A stretch of 45,963 bases of DNA from Cyanobium sp. PLM2.Bin73. Lineage in GTDB: Bacteria > Cyanobacteriota > Cyanobacteriia > PCC-6307 > Cyanobiaceae. The first letter of the stretch is position 1. Each line of letters opens with the position of its first letter. The translations under genes were made by a program, and so were the position numbers. Of this stretch, positions 36,377 through 44,596 are shown piece after piece. The DNA lies in assembly GCA_007694915.1 (NCBI GenBank), contig REEV01000083.1, forward strand, positions 1-45,963, read 5' to 3'. The notes beneath the pieces were generated by a model, which saw nothing but the letters and a program-made list of their open reading frames with translations, did no database searches and had not been told where the DNA came from.

Positions 36377-37617
36377 CCCACCCCTGGCACCCGATCCCCG
36401 GTGGCATCACCGCCCCGGCCGGCTTCCGGGCCGCGGCCGTCACCGCCGGCCTCAAGCCCTCCGGCAATCCCGATCTGGTCCTGCTGCTGGCCCCCGAGGG
36501 CGCCGTGTGCGCCGGCACCTTCACCACGTCGCTGGTGCGGGCCGCCTGCGTGGACCTCTGCGCCGAGCGCCTGGCGGTCAGTGGCGGCCACGCCCGGGCG
36601 GTGCTGATCAATTCGGGCCAGGCCAACGCCTGCACAGGTGAGCGGGGCCTGGCCGACAGCCTGCGCGCCACCGCGGCCACGGCAGGGCGCCTGGGCCTGC
36701 GCCCCGAGGAGGTGCTGATCTGCTCCACCGGCGTGATCGGCGTGCCGATCCCCATGGACCGCCTGGAGGCCGGCCTCGATCCCCTGGTGGCGGCCCTCAG
36801 CCCCCACGCCGGCCCGGCGGCAGCCCGGGCGATCCTCACCACCGATCTGGTGGACAAACAGATCGCCCTGGAGGCCTCCCTCCGCGGCCGCACGGTGCGC
36901 ATCGGCGGCATGGCCAAGGGGTCGGGGATGATTCACCCGGCCATGGCCACGATGCTGGGCTATCTGAGCTGCGATGCCGGCGTGCCGGCTGAGCTCTGGC
37001 AGGCGATGGTGAAGCGGGCGGTGGAGCGTTCCTTCAACGCGATCACGGTGGACGGCGACACCAGCACCAACGACACGTTGCTGGCCTTTGCCGCCGGCGA
37101 CTCCCTGCCCCCGGAGCACCTCGAGGCGTTGGAGGCCGGCCTGACGGAGGCGCTGCAGCACCTGGCGCGCGCCATCGCCCGCGACGGTGAGGGCGCCACC
37201 TGCCTGATCGAGGTGCAGGTGGAGGGTGCGGCCGATGGGGCCGGCGCCCGCGCCATCGCCCGCACCGTGTGCGGTTCGTCGCTGGTCAAGTGCGCCGTGC
37301 ACGGCCGCGACCCCAACTGGGGCCGGATCGTGGCCGCCGCCGGCCGGGCGGGTGTGGGCTTTCACGCCACTGCCGTGGCCCTGTGGCTGGGAGACCACCA
37401 GCTGATGGCCGCTGGCGAGCCGCTGGCCTTCGACCGGCCGGCCGCCTCCGCCTACCTGCGCGAGCGCGCCGCCGGCTCCTACCTGGGCGGCAGCGGCCCG
37501 GGCGGTGACACCGTGCTGATCCGCCTGCGGGTGGGCGACGGTCCCGGCCGCGGCGTGGCCTGGGGCTGCGACCTCTCTGATCAGTACGTGCGCATCAACG
37601 CCGACTACACCACCTAA
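36373..37617 (+). CDS. argJ: Bifunctional ornithine acetyltransferase / N-acetylglutamate synthase
   Basis: ArgJ recycles the acetyl group from N-acetylornithine to glutamate in arginine synthesis. It is made as a precursor that cleaves itself before a conserved Thr. The product is 414 residues. Landmarks are HPIPGGITAPAGFRAAAV, FTTSLVRAACVD, LINSGQANACTG, ICSTGVIGVPIPMDRLEAGL, IGGMAKGSGMIHPAMATML (autocleavage between Ala and Thr of MATML near residue 192), NAITVDGDTSTNDTLLAFA, GSSLVKCAVHGRDPNWGRI and the C-terminal QYVRINADYTT. The best start is TTG at 36373 (THPWHPIPGG follows); no ATG precedes the conserved region in frame. A tiny ORF (36350-36376) ends overlapping this TTG. Confidence 0.95.
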   Translation: MTHPWHPIPGGITAPAGFRAAAVTAGLKPSGNPDLVLLLAPEGAVCAGTFTTSLVRAACVDLCAERLAVSGGHARAVLINSGQANACTGERGLADSLRATAATAGRLGLRPEEVLICSTGVIGVPIPMDRLEAGLDPLVAALSPHAGPAAARAILTTDLVDKQIALEASLRGRTVRIGGMAKGSGMIHPAMATMLGYLSCDAGVPAELWQAMVKRAVERSFNAITVDGDTSTNDTLLAFAAGDSLPPEHLEALEAGLTEALQHLARAIARDGEGATCLIEVQVEGAADGAGARAIARTVCGSSLVKCAVHGRDPNWGRIVAAAGRAGVGFHATAVALWLGDHQLMAAGEPLAFDRPAASAYLRERAAGSYLGGSGPGGDTVLIRLRVGDGPGRGVAWGCDLSDQYVRINADYTT

Positions 37618-37626
37618 TCTCCCCCG

Positions 37627-38109
37627 ATGGTGAATCCAGCCCCGGTTCGCTCGTCTCGGCACCTGGTGTCCCAACCCTGGACGGTCCCCCTGATTGCGGG
37701 CCTGTGTTTTGGGCTCGGCTATGGCGTGGTGCAGCGGCTGATGAAGCTGGAACTGCCCCAGCAGGGACAGCTGGTGGAGTCGTTCCGCATGAAGGAGTTT
37801 CCCGGCACCACCCTGGAGAGCCTGCGGCTGAAGGTGGGTGAGCAACCCCGCTCGATCCGTGGCGACCTCGGCGCCCTGGAGCAGGAGGAGCAGCAGCGCA
37901 AGGCCGAGACCGAGCGGCGCCAGCGGGAGCAGGAGCTGGAGGCCGAGCGGCAGCGCGAGCGGCTGGCGCCACCCCTCAGCCGCGAGCTGGAGCCTGCCCC
38001 CGCCCCACTGCCGCGCCCCGCCCCGGCACCAGCTCCCCCGCCCGCCGCCGACCCCCTGCCGCCCCTGGATCCCCCCATCACGCCACCGTTCGAGCCGCTC
38101 ACTCCCTGA
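37627..38109 (+). CDS. Single-pass membrane protein with coiled coil and Pro-rich tail
   Basis: The product is 160 residues. One N-terminal membrane segment (WTVPLIAGLCFGLGYGVVQRL) is followed by FRMKEFPGTTLESLRLKVGE. Next comes a highly charged helical stretch (QEEQQRKAETERRQREQELE) likely to form a coiled coil, and then a proline/alanine-rich tail rich in PAPAPLPRP-like repeats. The MKEFPGTTLESLRLK block looks conserved and suggests a cyanobacterial family of unknown function. It begins ten bases after argJ and is followed by another small gene and the ABC1 kinase gene, all on the plus strand, so they may form one transcript. Confidence 0.65.
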   Translation: MVNPAPVRSSRHLVSQPWTVPLIAGLCFGLGYGVVQRLMKLELPQQGQLVESFRMKEFPGTTLESLRLKVGEQPRSIRGDLGALEQEEQQRKAETERRQREQELEAERQRERLAPPLSRELEPAPAPLPRPAPAPAPPPAADPLPPLDPPITPPFEPLTP

Positions 38110-38151
38110 AGCCTCCATCTGCCACAGTTCCCCCAGCTGCGGCCGGCCGCC

Positions 38152-38496
38152 ATGCCCGCTCCCCAGACCCTGATGCAGGCGGTGGTCGCCCGGCTGGGTG
38201 CCCGCCTCGGCAGTGGTCTGCTGGATGCGGCCGCCAATGCCGCCGTGGTGCTCCAGGACGCACCGGAGCAGGTGCGCCGCGAGCTGCGGCTGTTCTGGGA
38301 TGAGGTGGAGCGGGAGGCCCAGCGGCTGGAGCGCGACGCGGCCCAGCCCTCCCCAACGGCCGGCGCGGCCAGAGCCGGGTCGAGGGCTGATGAGGCTGGC
38401 TCGGCGGTGGTCTCAGCCGCCGACGTGCAGGGCCGCATCGATGGGCTGAGGGCCCAGGTGGCCGGGTTCAGCCGTCGCCTCGACCAGGTGCCGTGA
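38152..38496 (+). CDS. Small helical conserved hypothetical protein
   Basis: The product is 114 residues, soluble and mostly helical. The N-terminus QTLMQAVVARLGARLGSGLLD and LRLFWDEVEREAQRLERDA are amphipathic, the middle is a disordered Ala/Gly/Ser linker, and the end VQGRIDGLRAQVAGFSRRLD is a short coiled coil. I do not recognise it by name. Its TGA overlaps the GTG start of the ABC1 kinase gene (GTGA), so it is probably translationally coupled and may act with that kinase. Confidence 0.65.
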   Translation: MPAPQTLMQAVVARLGARLGSGLLDAAANAAVVLQDAPEQVRRELRLFWDEVEREAQRLERDAAQPSPTAGAARAGSRADEAGSAVVSAADVQGRIDGLRAQVAGFSRRLDQVP

Positions 38497-40178
38497 TCGC
38501 CCGCCCTCTGTTCTGGCGCCCCCTGCGGATCTGGTGGCTGGCCCTGCGCCTGACCCTGGGACTGTGGTGGGACGGCCAGAGCTGGACCTATCCCGGCGGC
38601 CCCACCCCCGAGCGCCGCTCCCGGCGGGCCCGCCGGCGCTCGCGCTGGCTCACCACCGAGTTCCTGGCCCTGGGGTCGGCCTTCATCAAACTGGGTCAGC
38701 TGCTCTCAGCCCGGCCCGATGTGTTGCCCGCCGAGCTGGTGGAGGAACTGGCCCTGCTGCAGGACAGCGTGCCCGCCTTCCCCTTCGCCGTGGTGCAGGA
38801 ACTGCTGGAGGCGGAACTGGGGGAACGCTGCGCCGAGATCATCGATCTCGAACCCAGCCCCCTGGGGTCGGCCAGCCTGGCCCAGGTGCACCGCGCCAGC
38901 CTGCGCAGCGGTCGCCAGGTGGTGCTCAAGGTGCAGCGGCCGGGGCTGGAGCATCTCTTCCGCCTGGATCTTGAGGTTTTGCAGCAGGTGGCGGCCCTGG
39001 TGCAGCGGCATCCCCGCTGGGGCCAGGGCCGCGACTGGATCGGCATCGCCAAGGAATGCCGGCGGGTGCTGCTGCGGGAGCTCGACTTCCGCCTCGAGGC
39101 CGAACACGCCGCCCGTTTCCGCCAGCAGTTTCTCGACGACCCCGGCATCCGCATCCCGGCGGTGATCTGGGAGCTCAGTGCCCGCCGGGTGCTCTGCCTC
39201 GACTACGTGCCGGGCATCAAGGTGACCGACCGCCAGGGCCTGCTGGAGAGCGGCATCGATCCGGCGGCGGTGGCTGAGAAGGGAGCCGCCAGCTACCTGC
39301 AGCAGCTGGTGCGCTTCGGCTTCTTCCACGCCGATCCCCACCCCGGCAACCTGGCGGTGGCCCCCGATGGTGCCCTCATCTACTACGACTTCGGGATGAT
39401 GGGCCAGATCTCGGCGCGGCTGCGCTCGCGCCTGGGCCGGATGGTGCGGGCCGCCGCCGGCCGCGATGCCGGTGGCCTGGTGCAGGAGCTGCAGGCCGCC
39501 GGGGTGATCGCGGCGGGGGTGGATCCCGGACCGGTGCGGCGTCTGGTGCGGGTGATGCTCACCGAGGCCCTGACGCCGCCGTTTTCGGCCAACGTGATCA
39601 GCAAGCTCTCCGGAGATCTCAACGCGTTGGTGTACGGCCAGCCGTTTCGGGTGCCTCCGGAGCTGATCTTCGTGATGCGGGCCCTGTCCACCTTCGAGGG
39701 GGTGGGCCGCAGCCTCGATCCCGGCTTTAGCCTGGTATCGATCGCCCGCCCCTACCTGCTTCCCCTGATGACCTCAAGCGGCGGACCCGGTGGCGTTGGC
39801 GGAGGGCCGGGCGGCTCCGATCTCTTCGGCGAGCTCTCCCGCCAGGCCGCCGAGGTGGGCAGCCGCGCCTTGGGCATTCCGAGGCGTCTCGATGAGAGCC
39901 TGCTGCGCATCGAGCAGGGGGATTTGCAGGTGCAGATCCGTGCCGGTGAAACCGACCGCCTGCTGCGCCGTCTGGCCCTGGCCCAGCAGAGTGCCGGCCA
40001 GTCGATGCTGCTGGCCGGTCTGGCGGTGGCGGCCGCCTTGCTGGCCAGCAGTGAGCGGCCCGCCCTGGTGGCGGTCCCCCTGGTGCTGGGGGTGCCGGTG
40101 GGGCTGAGCTGGCTGAAGCTGCAGGGCCGCCTCAAGCGCGACGGCCGCCTCGATCAGCTGCCGGGGGTGGGCGGTTAA
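38493..40178 (+). CDS. ABC1/UbiB-family atypical kinase
   Basis: The product is 561 residues of the AarF/ABC1K/UbiB family, ATP-binding atypical kinases linked to quinone and lipid metabolism in chloroplasts and cyanobacteria. The family-specific KxGQ motif is in FIKLGQLLSARPD near residue 65; the Ala-rich loop GSASLAQVHRA near 125 replaces the usual Gly-rich loop; the ATP lysine is in VVLKVQRPG near 148; the catalytic-loop equivalent FFHADPHPGN is near 278 and the metal-binding YYDFGMMG near 297. The C-terminus has two hydrophobic helices (MLLAGLAVAAALLAS and LVAVPLVLGVPVGLSWL), so it is membrane-anchored. GTG start overlaps the previous stop. Its TAA overlaps the stop of the convergent YidB-like gene. 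Confidence 0.9.
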   Translation: MIARPLFWRPLRIWWLALRLTLGLWWDGQSWTYPGGPTPERRSRRARRRSRWLTTEFLALGSAFIKLGQLLSARPDVLPAELVEELALLQDSVPAFPFAVVQELLEAELGERCAEIIDLEPSPLGSASLAQVHRASLRSGRQVVLKVQRPGLEHLFRLDLEVLQQVAALVQRHPRWGQGRDWIGIAKECRRVLLRELDFRLEAEHAARFRQQFLDDPGIRIPAVIWELSARRVLCLDYVPGIKVTDRQGLLESGIDPAAVAEKGAASYLQQLVRFGFFHADPHPGNLAVAPDGALIYYDFGMMGQISARLRSRLGRMVRAAAGRDAGGLVQELQAAGVIAAGVDPGPVRRLVRVMLTEALTPPFSANVISKLSGDLNALVYGQPFRVPPELIFVMRALSTFEGVGRSLDPGFSLVSIARPYLLPLMTSSGGPGGVGGGPGGSDLFGELSRQAAEVGSRALGIPRRLDESLLRIEQGDLQVQIRAGETDRLLRRLALAQQSAGQSMLLAGLAVAAALLASSERPALVAVPLVLGVPVGLSWLKLQGRLKRDGRLDQLPGVGG

Positions 40179-40504
40179 GTCAGGCGGCCGTTGGGGCTGA
40201 GCTGATCAATCACCTTGGGCAGGCTCTGGGCTATCAGGGCGGAGGCCTGCCTGGGGTCGACCCCGAGCTTCTGGGCCAGGTCCTGGATCCTGCTGTTGCC
40301 GAGCACTGCGGCAATCTGGTCTGCCGAGACCTGCTTGTTGTCACCGGTGCCCACCCAGCTGGCGAAAGCCTCGGACAACTGACCCTTCTGAAGGGTGGCG
40401 GCGATGCCCTCCACCCCGCCGAAACCCTGGATCAGCTGGTTGACCACCGGAGCCTTGTCTCCGGCAACGGCGGAAACAACAGAATTGACAAGGGAATTGA
40501 GCAT
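40175..40504 (-). CDS. YidB-like protein
   Basis: The product is 109 residues from ATG 40504. The pattern SLVNSVVSAVAGDKAPVVNQ, LIQGFGGVEGIAATLQKGQL, FASWVGTGDNKQVSADQI and QDLAQKLGVDPRQASALIAQ, then SLPKVIDQLSPNGRL, matches the YidB/DUF937 family of small helical proteins. Function is not established. The gene is convergent with the ABC1 kinase gene (stops overlap). Two perfect inverted repeats lie 7-37 bases upstream of the ATG and could form hairpins in the leader. Base composition is slightly lower in GC than the neighbours (for example ACAGAATTGACAAGGGAATTG on the plus strand near 40478). Confidence 0.85.
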   Translation of the reverse strand: MLNSLVNSVVSAVAGDKAPVVNQLIQGFGGVEGIAATLQKGQLSEAFASWVGTGDNKQVSADQIAAVLGNSRIQDLAQKLGVDPRQASALIAQSLPKVIDQLSPNGRLT

Positions 40505-40510
40505 CGCTGG

Positions 40511-40541
40511 GATCCGATTCGGATCCAGCCTGCTCAGGCTG
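40511..40541. promoter_or_regulatory. Two adjacent perfect inverted repeats upstream of the YidB-like gene
   Basis: GATCCGA-T-TCGGATC (40511-40525) and CAGCCTG-CT-CAGGCTG (40526-40541) are perfect palindromes placed back to back, six bases before the ATG at 40504 on the minus strand. They could act as operator sites or as hairpins that control translation; no U-rich tail follows, so a terminator is unlikely. Confidence 0.55.
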
Positions 40542-40848
40542 CAGCGAGCCCACAACGCCTTGTTACATCCATCACCCTTCTGGCTGGATCTGTGGGGTAT
40601 TGAAAAGCCCTCTGGCTCGCGATCAGCGGCAGCGGCGGACACGGCCCGGATGGCCAGTTCGTTCTCGGCGCGCTCCTGCTGGTTGTACTTGGCCACCCGC
40701 TTGGAGCAGCTGAGGGAAGTCGTTCTCACGCTGCACCAAAGTGATTGCGCTCTGCGGACTTTTCCGTCGGCGTCTCCCTGGTGATGGACAAGGCCCTCCA
40801 CTTGGCAACCCTCTGCGAAAATCGGTGCGTCTGGCACGCTCTTGCTCT
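40542..40848. other. Spacer between YidB-like gene and hisC, no convincing gene
   Basis: About 300 bases without a supported gene. On the minus strand a charged segment with KRVAKYNQQERAENELAIRA (about 40640-40705) looks more protein-like than the rest, but it has no plausible start, no recognisable family and it merges into the YidB leader. It could be a gene relic. The region is lower in GC than its surroundings and should contain the promoters of both divergent genes; I could not pick them with confidence. Confidence 0.4.
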
Positions 40849-41961
40849 GTGACCCGACCTCCTTTCCCCGCGGCGCGCCAGGAGGTGGAGAGCTTGCAGG
40901 CCTACAGCGCCCCCCTGGAGGGCCGGCGGGGCCTGCTGCGGCTCGACTTCAACGAGAACACCATCGGCCCCAGCCCGAAGGTGGTGGAGGCGCTGCGGGC
41001 GATCCCGGCCGATCACCTCGCCATCTATCCCGAATACGACGGCCTGCGCGAGGCGGTGGTGGCCAACCTCAGCCAAGCGGGATTGGCCCATCCCCTCGGC
41101 CCCGACCAGATCGGCCTGTTCAACGGCGTCGACGCCGCCATCCACGCCATCTTCCACGCCTACGGCGAGCGCGGTGACACCCTGCTCAGCACCAGTCCCA
41201 CCTTTGGCTATTACACCCCCTGCGCTCACATGCAGGGCATGGCCATCGAGGCCATCCCCTACGAGGGCCCCGGGTTCGCCTTTCCGCTGGCGGCGATCCG
41301 CCGGGTGCTGCTCGATGAGCCCTGTCCGCGGCTGCTGCTGATCTGCAACCCCAACAACCCCACCGGCACTCGCCTGGCGCCGCAGCCGATCCTGGAGCTG
41401 GCGGCCGCCGCGCCGCGCACCCTGGTGGTGGTGGACGAGCTCTACGAAGCCTTCGCCGGCGACAGCGTGCTGCCGCTGGCCGACTTCGCCGCCACGCCCA
41501 ACCTGGTGGTGCTGCGCTCCCTGGCCAAGACGGCCGGGCTGGCGGGCCTGCGCATCGGGTTCGCCATGGGCGCCGCTCCGGTGATCGACCGCATCGGCCG
41601 TGTCACCGGGCCTTACGACATCAACAGCCTTGCGGTGACGGCCGCCCACGCCGCCCTGGCCGACCAGCCCTACACCGACGCCTACGTGGCCGAGGTGCTG
41701 CGGGCCCGGGCCTGGCTGCTGGCCCAGCTCCAGGCCGCCGGCGTACGCCACCATGCCGCCGGCGGCAACTACCTGCTGATCTGGCCCCAGGCCCCGGCTG
41801 CCGAGGTGGACCAGCGTCTGCGCCAGGCCGGCATCCTGGTGCGCTCGATGGCCGGCAAGCCCCTGATCGAGGGCTCCCTGCGGGTGAGCCTGGGCACCAC
41901 GGAGCAGATGCAGCGGTTCTGGCAGGCCTACCAGGCAGCCGACCCCTCGACGACACCGTGA
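40849..41961 (+). CDS. hisC: Histidinol-phosphate aminotransferase family protein
   Basis: This is a class I/II PLP aminotransferase, likely histidinol-phosphate:2-oxoglutarate aminotransferase in histidine synthesis. The product is 370 residues from GTG 40849 (VTRPPFPAARQEVESLQAY). Landmarks are LRLDFNENTIGPSPKVVEAL, YPEYDGLREAV, the PLP-phosphate region GVDAAIHAIFHAYG, LLLICNPNNPTGT, VVVDELYEAFA and the PLP lysine in RSLAKTAGLAGLRIGF near residue 226, then SLRVSLGTTEQM at the end. Aromatic amino acid or other close aminotransferases cannot be excluded, because cyanobacteria often have more than one HisC-like protein. A hairpin covers its stop and that of the convergent MBL gene. Confidence 0.85.
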   Translation: MTRPPFPAARQEVESLQAYSAPLEGRRGLLRLDFNENTIGPSPKVVEALRAIPADHLAIYPEYDGLREAVVANLSQAGLAHPLGPDQIGLFNGVDAAIHAIFHAYGERGDTLLSTSPTFGYYTPCAHMQGMAIEAIPYEGPGFAFPLAAIRRVLLDEPCPRLLLICNPNNPTGTRLAPQPILELAAAAPRTLVVVDELYEAFAGDSVLPLADFAATPNLVVLRSLAKTAGLAGLRIGFAMGAAPVIDRIGRVTGPYDINSLAVTAAHAALADQPYTDAYVAEVLRARAWLLAQLQAAGVRHHAAGGNYLLIWPQAPAAEVDQRLRQAGILVRSMAGKPLIEGSLRVSLGTTEQMQRFWQAYQAADPSTTP

Positions 41962-41982
41962 TCAGCGCCGCGCCCTGATCAC
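41958..41982. terminator. Perfect inverted repeat spanning both convergent stop codons
   Basis: GTGATCAG (41958-41965), a nine-base GC-rich loop, then CTGATCAC (41975-41982). The hisC TGA and the MBL TGA both lie inside the arms. It is a candidate bidirectional transcription end, but it lacks a U-tract on either strand. Confidence 0.45.
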
Positions 41983-42710
41983 CGCAGCACCTTGATCGTG
42001 GGCCCTTCGCCCAGGCTGGTCGAGAGGTTGACGGTGCGGCCGGGGCGCTGCACCGCTGCGCCAGCCATGGACTGCAGGAAGGGCTCCACGCTGCCCTGAT
42101 CGCAGCCGGGGGGCACGGGGCCGCTCACGTACTGCACCGGAATCACCACCCGCGGGCGCAGCTCCCGTACCACCTCGGCCGCCTCGCTGCCATCAAACAC
42201 CTTGGCGCCGCCGCCCACCCCCAGGATCAGCACGTCCGGGCGGCCGAGCAGCACCTTGTCGGCGGGGCTCAGGGGGCCGGCGGTGCCGCCCATGTGCACG
42301 AAGCTCAGGCCCCCCTGCTGCCAGCGCCAGAGGGTGGCCCGGCCGAAGCGTCGTCCGCCCACGCGATCCCGGGGGGTGCTGATGCCCTCGATGCGCAGGC
42401 CGCCCACCTGGAAGCTGCCGGGATCGGCCAGGAACCGTCCCGTGGCCACCGGGGCCCCCTCATCCAGCAGGCGGCTGCTGGCCAGGATCACCGTGGCGTT
42501 CACCCGCGGCTCGCTCAGGCCGGCGGCGCAGCCCACCGCCCGGAAGGGATTGAGCAGCACCCGGGACCCGCCCCCCTGGATCAGCAGGGCGCTGTGGCCG
42601 TAGCTGGTGATCGACACGCTGGCCGCTGCCGCCGCCGGCAGCAGGGCGGCCTGCAGGGTGACGGCCGGCAGCGCCAGGGCCGTGGCGGCAAGGGTAGGCA
42701 GCAGTCGCAT
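41979..42710 (-). CDS. Secreted metallo-beta-lactamase-fold protein with degenerate metal site
   Basis: The product is 243 residues. A signal peptide is visible (LLPTLAATALALPAVTLQAALL, cleavage after the following Ala run near residue 30). The mature protein begins with the MBL/UlaG-like strand pair VSITSYGHSALLIQGGGSRVLL and has LSFVHMGGTAGPLSPADKVLL, VDVLIL-like LGRPDVLILGVGGGAKV, and LRPRVVIPVQY. Where the metal-binding HxHxDH motif should follow the second strand, the sequence reads VILASSRLLDEGAP, so the histidines are replaced. An enzyme using the usual dinuclear zinc site is therefore doubtful; a binding or structural role is possible. ATG at 42710. Convergent with hisC and 97 bases downstream of trpG on the same strand. 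Confidence 0.75.
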   Translation of the reverse strand: MRLLPTLAATALALPAVTLQAALLPAAAAASVSITSYGHSALLIQGGGSRVLLNPFRAVGCAAGLSEPRVNATVILASSRLLDEGAPVATGRFLADPGSFQVGGLRIEGISTPRDRVGGRRFGRATLWRWQQGGLSFVHMGGTAGPLSPADKVLLGRPDVLILGVGGGAKVFDGSEAAEVVRELRPRVVIPVQYVSGPVPPGCDQGSVEPFLQSMAGAAVQRPGRTVNLSTSLGEGPTIKVLR

Positions 42711-42807
42711 CGGCGCAGCCCATCAGGGCAGCCAGCAGGGTCGCGACGCTACTGCAGGTGTCGGGGCCAACCCTCGCCGGGGGGACGCTCGGGCGGCTGC
42801 CTGCGGC

Positions 42808-43413
42808 TCAGGGGGCCGGCTGCCCTTCCGCCTGGCGCAGGAAGTTGGCCAGGAGCTCGTGGCCGGCCTCGGTGAGCACGCTCTCGGGGTGGAACTGCAC
42901 CCCCTCGATGTGGGGGTACTGGCGGTGGCGCAGGCCCATGATCGTGCCGTCCTCCAGCCAGGCGGTGATCTCCAGGCATGCAGGCAGGGTGTCGCGCTCG
43001 GCGACCAGGCTGTGGTAGCGGGTGGCGGTGAGCGGGCAGGGCAGCCCCGCGAACACCCCCTGGTTGTCGTGCAGCACCGGCGAGGTCTTGCCGTGCATCA
43101 GCTCCGGTGCCCGCACCACCTGGCCGCCGTACACCTGGGCGATCGCCTGGTGGCCCAGGCACACCCCCAGGGTGGGCACGCTGGGGCTGAGCTCCCGCAG
43201 CACCTCCAGGCACACCCCCGACTGGTTGGGGTCGCCGGGGCCCGGTGAGATCAGGATCGCGGCTGGCTGCAGCGCCCGGATCTGCTCCAGGGAGAGGGCG
43301 TCGTTGCGTTCCACCCGCAGCTCGGCCGCTAGGGGGTGCTCGCCGGCCAGTTCACCCAGGTACTGCACCAGGTTGAATGTGAAGCTGTCGTAGTTGTCCA
43401 GCACCAGCAGCAT
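42808..43413 (-). CDS. trpG: Anthranilate/aminodeoxychorismate synthase glutaminase component
   Basis: This class I glutamine amidotransferase supplies ammonia to TrpE (and possibly PabB) for tryptophan or folate synthesis. The product is 201 residues. It begins [20 protein letters not shown], with [20 protein letters not shown], the nucleophile Cys in [16 protein letters not shown] near residue 83, [32 protein letters not shown], and the His-Glu pair in [21 protein letters not shown] near 173. ATG 43413 is fixed by homology. It closes the prfB-DUF3285-ybeY-dgkA-trpG run, 63 bases after dgkA. Confidence 0.95.
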   Translation of the reverse strand: MLLVLDNYDSFTFNLVQYLGELAGEHPLAAELRVERNDALSLEQIRALQPAAILISPGPGDPNQSGVCLEVLRELSPSVPTLGVCLGHQAIAQVYGGQVVRAPELMHGKTSPVLHDNQGVFAGLPCPLTATRYHSLVAERDTLPACLEITAWLEDGTIMGLRHRQYPHIEGVQFHPESVLTEAGHELLANFLRQAEGQPAP

Positions 43414-43476
43414 CGGTCTCCTGTCCCAACGCCGGACCGGCGCCGCACGCGTGCCCCCATTCAAAGGCCGCGGCGG

Positions 43477-43968
43477 TCAGAGACCGATCCGGAGCAGCAG
43501 CGGTGGGGCCAGCAGCAGCACGGCGATCAGCAGCGAGGCCATGGCGCCCACCAGCACGGCGGCGGCAGCGCAGTCCTTGGCGATGCGGGCCAGGGGATGG
43601 AACTGGCGGCCGATGGCCAGATCCACCACCGCCTCGGTGGCGGTGTTGATCAGCTCCAGCACCAGCACCGCCGCCACCGTGAGCACCAGCACGGCCAGCT
43701 GCGGTGCCGGCAGCTGCAGCCACAGGCCGAGGCCGAACACCACCGCCCCGGTGATCACGTGGATGCGGAAGTTGCGCTGGCTGCGGAAGCCGTACACCAA
43801 TCCCTGGGCCGCGTAGCGGAAGCTGGCGGGCAGGTCGTTGGCCACCGTCCAGGCCCCCAGCCGTGCCGTGCGCCCGCGCCTCCTCAGCATCGGCGCCACG
43901 GCGATGGGTCCGGCCGGCCGCTCCTCGGGGCCCTGGGCGTCGGCAGCAGAAAGGGGCAGGGGCAGCAC
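43477..43968 (-). CDS. dgkA: Diacylglycerol/undecaprenol kinase family protein
   Basis: This small membrane kinase phosphorylates diacylglycerol or undecaprenol. The core reads SFRYAAQGLVYGFRSQRNFR, IHVITGAVVFGLGLWLQL, VLVLTVAAVLVLELINTATE (the ELINTAIE signature with catalytic Glu) and AVVDLAIGRQFHPLARIAKD, with the conserved AKDxxAAAV start of the last helices. About four membrane helices. The N-terminus is uncertain: GTG 43968 is listed (163 residues); ATG 43890 (MLRRRGRTARLG) gives 137 residues; an ATG at 44049 would overlap ybeY by about 29 bases. The order ybeY then dgkA is common in bacteria. Confidence 0.88.
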   Translation of the reverse strand: MLPLPLSAADAQGPEERPAGPIAVAPMLRRRGRTARLGAWTVANDLPASFRYAAQGLVYGFRSQRNFRIHVITGAVVFGLGLWLQLPAPQLAVLVLTVAAVLVLELINTATEAVVDLAIGRQFHPLARIAKDCAAAAVLVGAMASLLIAVLLLAPPLLLRIGL

Positions 43969-44020
43969 GGTCTCCGCGGAAGCCGAAGGAAACCTACCTG
44001 TGGTGTCCAGGCTGAACCCA

Positions 44021-44596
44021 TCACGTGAGCAAACGCTCTTGCCGCGCAAGCATCGCCGCCAGGCTGGCGTCGTCGGGGTGGTCCCAGCCCAGCAGGTGCA
44101 GCAGCCCGTGGCTGACCAGGAACTGCAGTTCCCGCACCAGGTGGTGGCCGTGGTCTTCGGCCTGGCGGGCGGCCGTCTCCAGGGAGATCACGATGTCGCC
44201 CAGCTCCAGGGGGTCGGGGTCGCTCGCGATCCCGGGGGGCATGGGCGGCGGCGGTCCCGCCTCCAGGCCGGCCTCGCGTGTGGCGAAGGCCAGCACGTCG
44301 GTGGGCTTGGCCAGCCCGCGCCAGTGGGCGTTGAGCTCGGCGATCTGCCCATCCCCCACCAGGTTCAGCCCCAGGCTGTAGGCGGGCGAGCGCAGCTCGG
44401 GCGGCAGCTCGGCGGCCAGCTGCCGCAGCCAGCCGCTCAGCAGCTCCTGCCAGGACGCGGCGCCGGCCTCGGGATCGGCCCACGGACCGGCAGCGCCGAT
44501 CAGAGGCGGCGGCAGGGCCCCGTCGGCGGAGAAGGCCAGGTCGAGGTCCAGGTCAACCGGGTCCACCGCCATTGCCGGTGAGGCCACTTCAGCCAC
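44021..44596 (-). CDS. ybeY: Endoribonuclease YbeY
   Basis: This metal-dependent RNase takes part in 16S rRNA 3' end maturation and ribosome quality control. The product is 191 residues, longer than the usual 150-170 because of an N-terminal extension. The conserved core has YSLGLNLVGDGQIAELNAHW, GLAKPTDVLAFATRE, LELGDIVISLETAARQAEDH and the zinc motif HGLLHLLGWDHPDD near residue 161 (three His). ATG 44596 overlaps the DUF3285 gene stop by eight bases (ATGGCTGA); ATG 44572 is an alternative. Part of the prfB-to-trpG cluster. Confidence 0.94.
   Translation of the reverse strand: MAEVASPAMAVDPVDLDLDLAFSADGALPPPLIGAAGPWADPEAGAASWQELLSGWLRQLAAELPPELRSPAYSLGLNLVGDGQIAELNAHWRGLAKPTDVLAFATREAGLEAGPPPPMPPGIASDPDPLELGDIVISLETAARQAEDHGHHLVRELQFLVSHGLLHLLGWDHPDDASLAAMLARQERLLT

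Noticed and set aside
36277-38118. Minus-strand extension upstream of the DUF2236-CoaE gene
   Set aside because: It is antisense to argJ and the coiled-coil protein gene and has low-complexity composition. Homology starts after ATG 36276.
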